A DNA stretch of 64,000 nucleotides from Larimichthys crocea. Taxonomy: Eukaryota > Chordata > Actinopteri > Sciaenidae. The notes under the pieces were generated by a model that worked only from the letters and a program-made list of their open reading frames with translations, made no database searches and was not told where the DNA came from. Below are positions 1-11,900 of the stretch, one piece after another. A program made the position numbers and the translations under genes. The stretch lies in the NCBI RefSeq assembly GCF_000972845.2, contig NC_040016.1, forward strand, positions 23,065,415-23,129,414. The letters are read 5' to 3'. Numbering within the stretch: the first letter of the stretch is position 1; every line of letters begins with the position of its first letter.

Positions 1-14
1 ACAATAGACAGCGA

Positions 15-56
15 CCCCCCCCCCCCCCCACACACACACACACACACACACACACA
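15..56. repeat. Poly-C / (CA)n microsatellite
   Basis: A C run passes directly into about 13 CA dinucleotides. This is a compound simple repeat typical of fish genomes. Confidence 0.95.
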
Positions 57-126
57 ATGATCTCATTTCTATATCTTTAATGAAAGAATGCACAAACTTT
101 TGTACTTTGAAAACTACAAATAACAC

Positions 127-128
<2 letters not shown>

Positions 129-173
<45 letters not shown>
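129..173. repeat. (CA)n microsatellite
   Basis: About 22 uninterrupted CA units, roughly 70 bp after the first CA tract. Confidence 0.95.
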
Positions 174-175
<2 letters not shown>

Positions 176-740
176 GCGTTTCTGTGAATGCTTAAAAAAA
201 TCTGAATCAGATAACCGGAATTATCCAGAAGAATCACGCCCCCGCAATAAAGACTCGAAGGGGAGGGAAACAGTTAAAAAATATACCGACCAACACCTCT
301 ACAGCTCGCATGGATCTCATCAGTTTGAATCAAAAAGAAAAAGAAAAGGGAGTTATGTCCTCGGAGTGGGGAACAACATCCGGCCACAGTAACAGAGGTT
401 TCCTCCCGACCTGGAATTTTGTCTTTATTTACAGTAACAACCCTCTAAATGTAACCAAGTGTTTAAGTCACCTAACCCTAACTATATGTTGAAGTCCTCA
501 GTGTTTTTGTCCCATCTGTCCTCTGTCCTGCACAGTCTGGAACAACAAGGGCAAAAAGTTCTCAGTATTTTTAGATTTCGAGTTTGTCTTTACTGATGAA
601 CTATAAAACGTTGTTGATGACATGACATGATTTACCAACATACCAGACCAACAGGGGATAACATGACACTGCTGAGGTGATTTACAGGCTTTATGATGCA
701 AAGACTGAGAAGTAGTGAGCCACTAACAGCCCTGCGATGT

Positions 741-858
741 CAGGAGCCAGACCCAGCAAGAAAACCACCTCGGTAGGCTGCTGTGTTCACTGTTAGACTG
801 GACACTGCTGGTTCAGAGGTTCTGGTGCTGTGTTCACTGTTAGACTGGACACTGTTTA
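741..858 (+). repeat. Short copy of the dispersed repeat amplified at 45.7 kb
   Basis: The segment beginning CAGGAGCCAGACCCAGCAAG is nearly the same as 45711 onward, including the shared AAAACCACCTCGG block. It is followed by about two copies of the 47-bp unit (GTTCACTGTTAGACTGGACA...). Here the unit is present only about twice, against about 29 times at 45.75-47.12 kb. A weaker related fragment with CCACCTCGGTAGGCT lies near 8896. Confidence 0.8.
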
Positions 859-2987
859 ACAAGCACAAGTTGGATGGGTTTGTAGCGTATCTGGATTCAT
901 GTAGGAGAACAGGGTTTTATTGACGATATATACAATCTTTCTCTAACCATGAGTTTAAGTTGCCTTACTGTAACTATACCCTAAGCATGGTTATATGACA
1001 TAACCACATTCTTTCCATAAATATCAACGTGCCTTAGCTGAAAGAATTGGGTTTGTCAGAGAAAGGTTTTCCTCCATTGTTAAAGTAAAAAAACAAAATG
1101 GTGAACCCATGTGCCGTTTGTGCTGAGCCCCTTCCTGTCACGGTGGTGAGACTCACTTCCTCTGCTTGCTATTTACGTTTCAGGACACCCATTTGCTCAT
1201 TTGAGAACATTTCACGAGATCTGGTGGTGCAATTTTGGGGAAACCCAACCAAAAGTCTCCTTCTGGAGCTCAACCATATCTGCCTCCCAGATGTTTGGAT
1301 TGTCCTCGTTAATGTCTTTATGAATCTGGTTTACCACAACGGCCTCTCCTTGGTTAGACTGACAGAAAGACAGAGAGAGATTCTGGCCCAAAAGAAGATG
1401 AAAAGACGGACAGAAACAGGGGTCCACCTTTCGTGGTTCTGTCAGTATTCTGCTCAGTGTACAGTATTTTGTTCCAGATGACCTTTGAATGGTCTCTTAA
1501 GGACTGCAGGCAACTCCTCAGCAATGCAGTCGAAAACAAATACACTCAGTATTATCTGCCTAAGCAGAAGGAAATATTACAGAAATATTACTGGATCATC
1601 TGCTGCAGGGAGGGACGTTTTATTAATTGTATTACACTATTAGATACACAACAACGTCAGATTGTTGTGTTTTGTTTTTAATCACCATTATTAGCCAGAA
1701 ATATGAAATAAACCACCCATGGTTTCTAATCTAATCTAAACCCTTTTTGAAAACTTTAATAAATCTTTCCAGTTTTACTTCACACGAGTAACTAAAGGCT
1801 AAAATAAAATACATCACCTGTTAGTTGAGCAGGTAGAAACAGTTCTTACTGGCAACCTGGGATAAAAGGTTTGCTTCTTTAACACTGGAGCGTAACGAAT
1901 CCTGATATTGCAGACTGATCCAAAATGGATCAGAACCCATCCCTAGAATCACTTGACAACATGCTGAATAAGATTACATCACAAGGCTCTATTTTATTGT
2001 CTTATTACAAATGTCAACCAGAATTCAAATGAGATTTTCTTACTTGTAGAACAGAACCTGGACCTTAGGCTTGCGTGTGTTTACTATCCGGCTATGTTAC
2101 CTAACTTGTTATCTCCCTTTAACAAGCTGCTGCTAACCCTAACCCACAGAAAACACTTGAAATGTGAAAACAAGCCAAACAAGACTAGTTTATAAGCTGG
2201 CTACAAATAAATCTTTATTGCTGAGTCTTTTCTTTTTATTTACTACGTTTTGAATTGGTTCCTTCAAATGAGTCTTGATGCAGAAAACAGCTGATTTAAT
2301 GGGAGAAAATCTCAATTAATTCTAACTGCACATTGGCAAACAGTGATGTGAGTCAGTCACTGTGATTCATTCACACAGAATTAAAACTGTAACACCAAGT
2401 GAGACTAAACGTTACAAAGTACTACCACCAGGATGTCAAATGGTTTATTATCCTTTAAAATAATGAAACCTGTGACAAAACTTAAGATAAAGATGAGGAA
2501 GGTCACAACCATCCTGTAAGGGTGAGGATTATTACGTAAAAATACCTTTTACCTTGAGAAATGTTTCTTCTGGAGTGAAGTTCTTAGCATAGGTTTATTA
2601 TGTTACTGCACCGTGTTATCGCACATTTGAACAGAATCTGGAGCAGCAGAACGAGACGAAGAGGCTTTGTGTTTGTCTGACGTGTTCTTGGCTGTCACCG
2701 TGGATGTACCTGTGATTCATTTGCGCTGCAGCTGTATTTTCTACAGTGACAGATGAACATACATATGTTGCCTCAAACATAGAAGATGACGTGGACATGT
2801 TCCACATGTGTGGTGGACTCCTGAGAGGGAAAACAGAGAATTCATGTTGCACTGAGGCAAAGCCAGAACGAGTGAGACCACAGTGAGAGGCCAAGCACAA
2901 GACACAGGTCAGCGGCCGGCTGAGGAGGCTGATTAATGACGTTCAGGCTGTGGAGGTGTCTCACTGCAGATCCAGCCTCCCCGTGTG

Positions 2988-3024
2988 TCCTCCTCCTCCT
3001 CCTCCTCCTCCTCCTCCTCCCTCC
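2988..3024. repeat. (TCC)n microsatellite
   Basis: About 11 TCC units. On the + strand they read as a proline run in a short open frame (2950-3147) that has no other support as a gene. Confidence 0.9.
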
Positions 3025-3359
3025 TTCCCATCTGTTCTGTTACAGCTCAGTACAGCCGTGCTCCCAGTCTCCCCGCTCACTCTAACCTCCCTCCGTCTGG
3101 AGACCACAGCACCCTCGACACCCTCAGGATCCAGCTCAAAGCCCTGAAACCGGGGTTCCTTTAGCTCTGCACCTGGGGGAACGTTTACCTGACGGGGTCA
3201 AGTGGACACTTTTTGGTGTTCAGAACTTTTTTCAAGTGTTGACTGGAAACTTTTCATGAGCTCAGGTGTTTGATTCAGGACACACTCCTGTGCCTCGAGT
3301 AAGGTGTTGTAAAAATCTTTGGGAAGGAATTTTACCTGCAGACTGAGGAGGACAGCAGG

Positions 3360-3420
3360 ATGGACCTCTCTTATTTTTTGTTCCTCGCCACAACTCTGAT
3401 GTTGATCCATCAGCATCAAG
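3360..3420 (+). CDS. edn4: Endothelin exon 1: signal peptide
   Basis: ATG at 3360 (context CAGCAGGATGG) opens a 20-codon hydrophobic leader, and the exon ends CATCAAG|GTAACC in phase 1. The leftover G joins CC of exon 2 to give an Ala codon. I chose this start because the exon has the length, hydrophobicity and phase expected of endothelin exon 1, and the exon 2 frame is open from its acceptor. Confidence 0.82.
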
Positions 3421-5931
3421 GTAACCTCATGTTCAATATTTGTGTGTGTAGCTCCAGTTAGGGTTCAAATGCAGAACAGAAACATAATAAGTGGTTTGCT
3501 TATGGACAGACGAGGTGCTGCCTCAGTCTGAGGCTCTCTGCAGTCTGTAAAGCTGGAGCAGATTTCCTCGTGTCATTGGTTTGGATCTTAGTGGTTGTTG
3601 CAGGTCCAGATGTTTCTAATCCCCGGATGATGAATTCTTTAATGAGTTTTCTATCAGCGACAGGTCACTTGTTCAGTAAAATGAATCTGCAAGTTGGTTT
3701 GGTCCAAAACAGTGACAGACGTTGAGACGATTCATCCGGACAAATATTTGATGGTTTAGCATGAAATGTGGTTCAGACATTTCTGTTCCCCCCAGGATGA
3801 TTTGTGCTGATCCTCGCTGACCTTTCATCAGTGGCACCATCCTCAGATCAACATTAAACATTAATGTGTCCAAAATTTTGGTTTATCACCTGAACACACG
3901 ATATTCCTGTCAAGCCTACCGAGTTTCATTTCATTCAGGAAATGTTACAGGAGCCTTGTATGAATAAAAATGTTTGAGCTCATGTAGGTTGGTAAACTAA
4001 AAATCTCTGTGGCAGCTATAAATATATAGTTTCACAATAACAAGACTAGAACCTCTGAAACCAAATCATATATCCCGATAAATATAGAATTGTATTGAAA
4101 ATCACAATGACAAGTGAGTAAATCATAAAAAGGCGACTAAAAAGTTCTGTACGTTGTTGTGAGTGAATGATCATATATATATATATATATATAATATATA
4201 TAAATGATTTAACCTGAGCTCGTCACAACCAGTTGTTTTTCCCACGACTCTCCCGCTCTGTCACCTCACATTTATTTTATTATCTAATGACTCACAGCAG
4301 CCTCGTTGCAGTGTGAGCGTCCAGTCATGAAACAAGTTGTTTCAATCATTTCTGATCAGTTTCAAAGAAGTTTTAAAAGTTGACCACAGATGGACCTAAA
4401 CATGGACACAAATCTTTGATACAATCAGCTGCAGTGGTTAGGATACACCTCTGCTTCCCAACCTGGGACTGCGACTCCCTCTGGGGGTCACCAAAGCTTC
4501 ACAGGGGGTCATGAGGTCTTCTTGGTTTTAACTGTACTGTTTCTCAGATAGTTTCAGGTGTAAAGTTAAATAAATGTGACAGGATCAGGACTCGAGGAAG
4601 ACGTAAACACAAACTATTCACGGAGCCTTCATGATCCTTTCTCACTTCTTGGCAATGATTTTCTGAACAAAAGAAGCGACTTTGCACAGCCGGGCCCTCC
4701 ATCAGGCCTTGTATCAGTTCACGTTTCTTTGTGGGTTCCTTTGAGGACCATCATCCATGAATGTATGTCTCCACTTACTGCAGACCAGAAGCTTCAGTCA
4801 TCAGTCAAGTGTCTTGACCACGTCTGTGATTTGACATATTTAAATCACTTTTCTATCACGCAAGCATACACAAGTCTACAGCTGTGAGGGACAATGCAAA
4901 GAGTTTCAGACATGACCAGAGTTTTTGTTCCTGCACACTTCAGGTGACAGATCACGAAATGAAGACCCAGCCCTGTATTGTTGTTCTTGATGCAGGATCA
5001 ATACACTCTGGCAGTCCCAGCATTTCAAGTTCAACAGCAGAAAACACTTCAGTTTCCTCTCCGATACAACAAAAGCAGCCGGCATCAGGTCTTATTGAAC
5101 TAATTTTATGTAAATTAGCTGAACTGAGGCTTATTTCCGTCTAACAACTTAGTGAATTCATTAAATTGACAGAACGCTTTGCGTGCCTGGTGGTAATTTG
5201 TGTAAATATCCTCATGAGTCAGAGTTATGTGTGTTTTCATTTACATTCCTTTGGCATGATATATAAAGCTGATCAAGATGAACTGAAAACCTGAAGAGAT
5301 TTAGTTCACTCCTAGATTAGATCATCGTAAAAGCCACAGTGTGGCCTGAGGTGAGCACTGCATTGACCTGGTCTTATGGTTTGGACTCCTGACTGTCCCT
5401 CATATCTGTGCATGCTCATTACCGTCACACAGAGCTCCTCATCACGGAGGTGAAACCCTGAGGTTTTTGTGGGGCGTCCTGAATCCCGGGCAGTCACCTC
5501 CATCAACTTAAAGAAATATTATCATCCACGAGTCTCCGTATATCGAGCAGAGTCCCAGAAGACCTCGAGGAATCTCTGCACACCCCTTTGTCAACATCTT
5601 TCCTCTCCATGCTTTTACATTCCCGTCCACGTCTTTCCTCTATCTACACAGCGCTCCGTTGGTCTTAGTCTCAGCTGCCTGTTTTGTGTCCATCGTGTGT
5701 CACAGCCAGACATCTGAGACAAATTAGACGTGAGTTTGCTGCAGAAAACAGAAGAAAACAGCAGAGTCTCTTCTCTTCAGACAAATAAAATCTAACAGGC
5801 CATGTAAGTACAGGAACAGCTGACTGAGCTGGAGAAACATCTCCTGGAACACAATGCAAAGCTCAGCCTGTGAGGGTTACAGGTTCTATTAAAGGAGAAT
5901 GCAGTGTGATGTAAATCCACAGGTTTGTTAA

Positions 5932-5995
<64 letters not shown>

Positions 5996-8900
5996 ACCCT
6001 CACTGATACTGATGCTCTGTAGCAGCAGGTAGCAGCCTGCAGAGATGTTCTTCTTGCCGGGTTCAGCTCGTCGTATCTCAGCTCCACAGATCACAGAGAG
6101 TTGAAATCCGTTTTGTCTTTCGCCTCCTCTCCTGTTAATCATCTCACAATCACTCGGTTTCATCATGCAGCTGCCAAACTCCTACCAGCCGCAGATACCA
6201 CGACCCCTGACCCGACCTCAACCTCTGGAGGTTCTCACACTGCAGCAGGTCCGCTGGTGGTTAACCGCCCTCGCTTGGCTCATGGGAGATTGTTGATGTA
6301 TCTTACTCCCTTCAGCCCAGTAAGATTTTTCCAGCCTCTCTGGGGATTCAAACTGGAGACATTTGTGTTTTTAAAAACTCGATTAGAGAGAGTTTACGTT
6401 GTCGACCTCAGCACCTTTATTACCTCCCAGGAAACCTGAGTCAGCCGAGCCTGGAACAACACAACAGACTCGAAATGCTCGATGGTGTGTTTAAACTGGG
6501 CTGTGTTTGTGAACACGATCGCACTGAATCGACGTGTTTGGGAGGTTCCTACCTGCCAATCCAATCAGCCGGCTCGCGGATCAGGCAGCTCATCCGCCTG
6601 TATATTGTCAAATATTGTCAAACCCCACGGAGCCGGACAGACTCTCTCTAACAGGGGCAAGAAAATAGACTTTGGCTTTGCAGCCTCCAAACGCTGAAGG
6701 AGTCTGCGCTTTGGCCTCTTGAGTTTTCCGGGGCCACAGATGCAAACTAACACAGATATTTGCATGAATACGTGCACAAAGTATAGGAACATAAGGGCGT
6801 CTGTTTTGCTGTGAGGGTTGAACAGATGCAGACTTGGAGAACGTCTATAAAGTCTGACTCATGGCCTTCAGAGAGGAAGCAGCTCTCAGCATCTGACGTC
6901 CCAGTCAGGGCTTTGCATCCAAACAGAGTTTAAGCGATGACTTGAGATGAAGCTGCAGTTTTCTCCACATGTATTTATTTTTCCTTGTTTTGGCGCCGTG
7001 GACCTGAAGTCTGTTAGTTTGAACATCTTTGTTCTGTGCTGGCACCACAATGACACGGTGTTTACTATGATTGTTGTATTATATAATGTGGTCTGCTGCT
7101 GGCAGACGATGCTCATGTGGCCGTTCATTGGTGCCACGATCTCTCCACACTGCACAGAACTGAACCCCGACTGTGCCTCACTGAGTTCAGTTTGTTCAGG
7201 ACTGGGAAACTGAAATGATCTTTAAAGTGAACAGTGTTATCTGCAGTGTAACACGTGCTTCAGGAGCAGTCAGATGGCTTTCAGAGCGCTGACTGGCTCG
7301 GGTGTTTTCCGGCCTGGATCGTGTGTGCACAGTGAGTCTGAGGTTTGGAGCCGGGTTCCTGCTATGCTAGAATAACAGTACCTGGTGCACGGTGTGTCAT
7401 TTTGATGACCACAAAGTTTTATTTGAGAAATGCACGATGTCAGCAAAGCAGTCAGATAATGAAGCTCTTAAAAGCTTTTTTAAGGAGGCTCAAGATGAAA
7501 GTCCTCATGAAACAGGAAGCAGAGTTCTGTTTACTTACGTCAAAACGCTCCAACCAGGAGAGGCGGTCATGAATATGGACTTTCAATAATAATTATTTTA
7601 ACACATTTTTCCATCTAGATTAGAAAAAGTCTGATTTGAGTCTTGTGTGTTCTTGTAAAAGCTGAATGATCTGCTCCTCCATTCATCCACAAACTACAGT
7701 ACCCGACCTCCTGCAGAATTTCACCTTAGTCTCCACGTTTTGATCATTTTCTCAGTTTGGGATTCAAACCTGCGACCTCTGCCCTGCTTGTCTAACCTGC
7801 GCTCTATCAGGTGACTCGTCCTGCCTCTCGCTGTGTTTTCTGTGTGTTTTGGAGGATATGTGATGACCGTGGATGAATAGCGTGACATCTCCGTGCTAAA
7901 TGGATTCCAACTCATCGCATTGGAACAAAACGCCTCAGTTCAGCCAGATTTGCTTTGGCAGGGCGGGACGCGACCGTGCAAACCCTCTTCTGGAGGTCAT
8001 GTTTGCTTTCTGTGTGCTCGTGCTGCCAGACAAAGATAAAGACAGCACCCACTGTGCCAACCTGAAACCTCTTTATTCAGTTTGATTCAATGTCAAATAT
8101 TAATAACTCACCATCTGGAGTTGTTTAAATAGACTCACATCTTCTGTTAATATTTTTTGAATCCTCCAAAAAAAACAATTATCTCGAGCTTCTCGTCACA
8201 TTCCTGCTTCAACAAACACCTCATTCATCAGGCCTCGTTATCCGTGTCCTATTCCAAACAGTGAGGTGAGTTAAAGAGAAGACTTCTGCCAGGTTTGACC
8301 CGCAGGAAGTCGGGGTCGAGCCTGAAGCTGCTAATTATCAGGATTATCAATGAGGAGTTTAGGGTTTGCTCCACTGTGAGCCACTGTGACTTTGTTAAAA
8401 CTTAAAATGTCTTTTGCTTTCTCGATGTGCGTCTTTGACATCAAAGCAGCTGTCTTTGTATTTTTCTGTTAATCATCAGTAGAAAACTCTCTCTGCATTG
8501 TTAGCTTGTTTTATTTTGAAACTCAACTGTCTTAAAAATGAGTCAAACTCTTTAAGACTATAACGACGTAATGCACAAAAACAATGGAGGAGGTGTAAAC
8601 TAATAATTTTAATCAATAAATCTATTAATTCCTTCTCTTTCTTTTAAAAAAAAATTCTGATTAATGTCACAATAAGAAAGATTTCAAACCTCGTGGTCCG
8701 TTTCAGACGCGTCCCAGAACAACTCGACGCTTGAGGCGAGCAGCACCTCGAGCGGCGGAAGCCAGACACAGAAAAAGAGAATCTGGGTTCTGGAGGCTGA
8801 CACGGTCAACACCTCTAAGAGTAGACTCAAGACTTTGCTTTGTGATAGAGCTTAGAGTCACTTGACTTTACTGTGGTTAGCTCGGTCAGCCATGTGCCAC

Positions 8901-11900
8901 CTCGGTAGGCTACTGTATTCCCTGCTGGTCAACCCGCTGGTTGTGTTCGGTCCGGGCGTGATCCAGCTGAAAGCCATGAAAGGTCCTGTAAGTCAGGCTT
9001 GAATCTTGATTTCCCAGGCGTTCCTCGGGCTGGTTGACATGTGTTTGCTCATGTGTTCGCTTCATTGTTTCAGCGTGCTGTGACCTCTGTCTCTTGGCTT
9101 CGATGTCTTTTGGTTGCTTTATATGTTGGTGATTGAGCAATCGAAGCACTTAAAAGTTTTAATATTGTTGGAAACAAAAGACAAAGACCCAAAGTGTCCA
9201 CATTTTAGTTTCAGAGTCCTTGGACTCTTATTGCACTGATGTCAGACTGGGAAAGATTTGGACGTGACTGTCTTGGACAAATAACAGCTTCTTTGGAAAC
9301 TTTACATGAATAATAAGCTCAGATATTTGATTCTTTGGGACACGGTGATATAAAGAACAGACCTATACCATCCAACGTGAGAAGAGTTGTTATTTAGTGC
9401 CGATGTGTACATCCGTCTTTAGACGCCCAAACATTCCCCTGACAGCAGGATCAAAGGCTGTCTGTGGGCTTTATGAGTGTGTGTGTGCTTTTTTAATATG
9501 TACATGTGTGCATGTAGGCCAGAGTGTGTGTGAGTGTGTTCAGGTGTACAGTTACAGTGTAACATTTCTGCTCATGCTGTGGTTGTTGTGCAGTAAATTA
9601 AGAAGAGCCCATGACGAGAAAACACATGGTCAGCACTCAAAAACAGGAAAAGACGAGTCGACGGGTTTCAAGGTGGAACCTTGAACCTCGATTTCTATGG
9701 TCAACACTTTCCATACAGAGCAGGTCTGCACCGGACTCTTTATAATATGATTTACAGAGACCCAACAATTCACACCACATGAACACTTGGCGACGGTCGA
9801 AAGGAAAAATTGTCTTCAAGAAGCAGAAACCTGGAGCAGAGGAAATTAGTTTTTCAAACTAGCTGTCCGGACTCCAAACAAATATCTAAGTATCATACTG
9901 TGTCTTCAATACCTAGGACACAGTATGATACTTGTTTCAGCACTCACGTAGACGTTAATCACGTTCTGTCCACTCATTAAAACTAAATCTTGGAGATGTT
10001 TCACTATGAATGTCATTAGCATGGACGGCATGATGAGGATAGCATTCTGAATATTTACAGTATGCTTCTTGAAATGTAGTTAATGTTAGCCAGCTATGAG
10101 TAACCAAGTTCAAAAATAATTCTGGGTCACGACCTGCAGTACCAACCTCTCACCTGTACTTTCCAGCCTCTACCTTCTCTGTTACGAGCCCCACGGCGGA
10201 GGAGGGCCCCCTGGTACAGCTCACCCACACGGCCCACCGGCGTGAGAAACGCTGCTCTTGTGAGAACCAGAAAGACAAGGAGTGTATTTTCTTCTGTCAC
10301 ATCGGCATCGTCTGGGTCAACACGCCGAGGTGAGTGTACCGTCAGCGAGAGAAGACCCGGTTTGTTTTCACTGTAATGGAGCGCCGCAGCGTTTCTAAGT
10401 GATGTTCCAGTTTTAAAATGGGATAATAAAACAAACCAAAGATAAGAAGCCGTCAGTAATCTGTCCGAACGCTCTCAGGGGTGTGGACGGGTTTCCCTGC
10501 AGCAGTAGCTGGAATGTTTCTGGGGGAGGATGGGAGGCGTTCACACAGCAGCTCCAGCCCAAATCTAAGAAACTTTCAGTATTTGCCAGGTCAGTGTTTC
10601 ACAGAGGAGAATGAGAGACTACAGGATTTAGAGTACAATCAACTTTCATCTATATCCAAATATTTTCAAATCCACGCCTGTACAGATTCTTACAGATTCG
10701 CATGCAGAATAAACTTTGTTCAAATTGATTGACAGGACTTTTAATATATAAAAGAACAAAAGAAAACTCAGAAAACAAAGTTTCTTATCGAGCCACGTCC
10801 AGTTTTCCCGTCAGCAGACAAGTGACTCAAATTATTTAACATTAACTTCTCCAAACAGTTCTTGAAAAAGGTTAAGCCTGGGGCATCAGGTGATGATCCA
10901 TCATCACGGATCTTCAAGCAAGTACAACTGCCCCAGACTTAACCTTTTTCAAGAAAGACTGAGAACCTTCACGGACAGATATGGCCGCTGTCATCTAGGA
11001 ATCACGTTTGGAGTCACAGTTTTGAGGGATTTGTGACCCCCTCCGCCTAAATATTAAACAACAATGCAACAGTAGGTAACTCTGTAGGAGCCAGATGATG
11101 AATACATAATACATAGTACATACCAACTTTTTTCCTCCATGATATTTTGTGGTAATTGATTTCATGAGCCAGCTGAAGTTGAAATTCCGGAAATGTCTAA
11201 ATTCCATCGCAGCGTTTTTTTGTATCGACACCTTATTTTTCTCATTTTCTTGTCCAGATGTTCATATTTTTAAATTTCCTGCCCTCAAACAGGAACCAGG
11301 CGTGAGTCTCCTTTCACAATTGGCAGCAATTAACTTCATTTTAGTTCAGTATGCACAAGCAATGAGTGAGCAGTCAGATGTGGTGGGGCAAATAAGAAAG
11401 AGCACCTTTCCTAACGAAGGGTAATTTCTGCCATGTTTCCTTTTGCCCGTTTTAACCCTTTTAACACGAAGCCACCAAGGAGACCACAAAGAGTCTGAAA
11501 TCACTGTGGTCGGACCCTGATCTGCCCACAACCACTTACCTCCTGAAAGTCTGTTGCCATGTCTGTGTCTCTGAGTTCACAGAGTGTTATTAAAATGAGA
11601 AGGTCCCATGATCATTTCTGAGAAGGTCTGCGGATTTAAAGGTCAAAATTAGGTGGAGAAAAGTCTTGAGGTTTACTTTATCTCAGATGATGTAGTTTCA
11701 TTTGATTGCTCCCTTTTTTAATTTTATCTCACCGTATCCGACTTCTGAGCGGTTTCAACAAATTTAACTGCTGAACTGAACTGTATTTTTCATGCCATGC
11801 TGATAAGTCACATTCGAAATGAATTAACTTGAGAGGGAGAAAAATAGAGGTGTCACCGAAATAGCTTCCAGAGATGAGCCAAAAACAGCTCGTGCAGTGG

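Larger units (their letters stand above)
174..3359. other. Upstream flank of the endothelin gene, no gene seen
   Basis: Only short open frames occur, without domain signatures or paired splice sites. The stretch holds one copy of a dispersed repeat (741-858) and a TCC tract (2988-3024). The promoter and 5' UTR of the endothelin gene should lie in the last part, but I cannot place a TATA box or start site with confidence. Confidence 0.5.
3421..10166 (+). other. edn4: Endothelin intron 1
   Basis: This 6.7-kb intron contains no second gene that I can recognise. It holds an (AT)n tract, a hAT-like fragment, a long (GT)n tract, a degenerate tRNA-like repeat and a hairpin, each listed separately. 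A long first intron is common in regulated developmental genes. Confidence 0.7.

Noticed and set aside
2950..3147. Proline-rich short frame
   Set aside because: Encoded by a TCC microsatellite; no other support.
5792..6166. 124-codon minus-strand frame
   Set aside because: Its centre is a Thr-His run from the GT microsatellite, and the flanks show no homology.
7745..7822. tRNA gene on the minus strand
   Set aside because: A-box and B-box-like blocks exist but the acceptor and anticodon stems do not form. It is better explained as a tRNA-derived repeat.
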